DNA from: Cyanobacteria bacterium K_Offshore_surface_m2_239
Lineage (GTDB): Bacteria > Cyanobacteriota > Cyanobacteriia > PCC-6307 > Cyanobiaceae
Direction: 5' to 3'
Length of the DNA: 33,587 nucleotides
NCBI GenBank assembly: GCA_016882305.1
Contig: VGQX01000018.1
Coordinates: forward strand, 1-33,587
The notes beneath the pieces are model-generated. The model did not search any database. It was not told the DNA's origin and saw only the letters and a program-made list of their open reading frames with translations. This document shows positions 33,341 through 33,587 of this stretch, piece by piece. Numbering within the stretch: the first letter of the stretch is position 1; every line of letters begins with the position of its first letter. A program made the translations under genes and the position numbers.

Positions 33341-33587
33341 GTGGGGGGTGGGGTGGGGGATGGGCGCGACCGCGAATGCGCCGAAAACTCCCGAGGCAGC
33401 TGGAAGCGTCGGGCCTGATTGGCCGCCTGTCCATCCTGGGCAGCGACCGCGTCGCCACTGAATCAATCATCCGCGATGCCGCGAAATTTACAGAAGACCA
33501 GTGATCTGGACTTTTGGGATTCAATGCGATCGTCTGCGTGGCATACTCGATGGCCTTGGCAGAGACTTCCGCCTGCCACCAACTCAT
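33341..33587. other. Right-end stretch without a supported gene
   Basis: A minus-strand frame open from 33587 reads SWWQAEVSAKAIEYATQTI, then NPKSPDHWSSVNF, and may be the end of a gene or remnant entering from outside. It runs on antisense to the psaL terminator and gene, which argues against it as annotated. The composition from about 33440 is less GC-rich than upstream. Nothing can be assigned. Confidence 0.3.

Overview
The window looks like a chromosomal segment of a GC-rich picocyanobacterium of the Cyanobium/Synechococcus type. The firmest evidence is the psaI-psaL photosystem I pair at the right end. It is supported by a cyanobacterial GRRM (grrP-grrA-grrM) RiPP cassette, a cyanobacterial group 2 sigma factor, a class I fructose-bisphosphate aldolase, and several HIP1 octamers (GCGATCGC at 16378, 18745 and 19161). 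Genus is an inference from style and gene content; no rRNA is present.

Left part (1-4850, minus strand): a polarised block reads grrP (secreted binding-protein-like) -> grrA (RiPP precursor with seven aromatic-X-Asn tripeptides) -> grrM (radical SAM/SPASM cyclophane maturase) -> a LuxR-type regulator. After a 106-bp gap holding an 18-bp perfect palindrome comes the start of a GH18 chitinase with two CBM2-like modules and Gly/Thr/Ser linkers, cut by the window edge. A divergent region with an inverted repeat separates this block from a PlsC-like acyltransferase (4988-6367).

Middle-left (6400-14900): an AT-richer OafA-type acyltransferase/SGNH gene is split in two by a one-base frameshift in an A run. 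It is followed by a 2-oxoglutarate-Fe(II) oxygenase with an overlapping conserved hypothetical. Then comes a plus-strand operon of a small acidic protein, a lipoprotein solute-binding protein and an MscS channel. A ScyD/ScyE-like beta-propeller with a PEP-CTERM-like tail follows. The gaps at 12680-13124 and 14322-14943 hold possible decayed coding sequence.

Middle-right (14900-25000): redox and housekeeping genes. These are a type II peroxiredoxin beside glutathione reductase, a small membrane protein converging on a sigma-70 gene, a peroxiredoxin-like protein divergent from an AraC regulator, fructose-bisphosphate aldolase, DoxX, an isoprenylcysteine-methyltransferase-like protein preceded by four direct repeats, a putative zinc metallopeptidase, a Dabb-domain protein and an alpha/beta hydrolase.

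Right part (25000-33587): a 1105-residue TPR-CHAT protease abuts, with no gap, a 257-residue unrecognised beta-rich protein with an acidic duplicated N-terminus. This protease-plus-partner pair and the GRRM block are the two most interesting systems. Then follow a beta-lactamase-fold serine hydrolase, an NlpC/P60 hydrolase with a family 2 glycosyltransferase, a HEAT-like protein, psaI, psaL and a clear intrinsic terminator.
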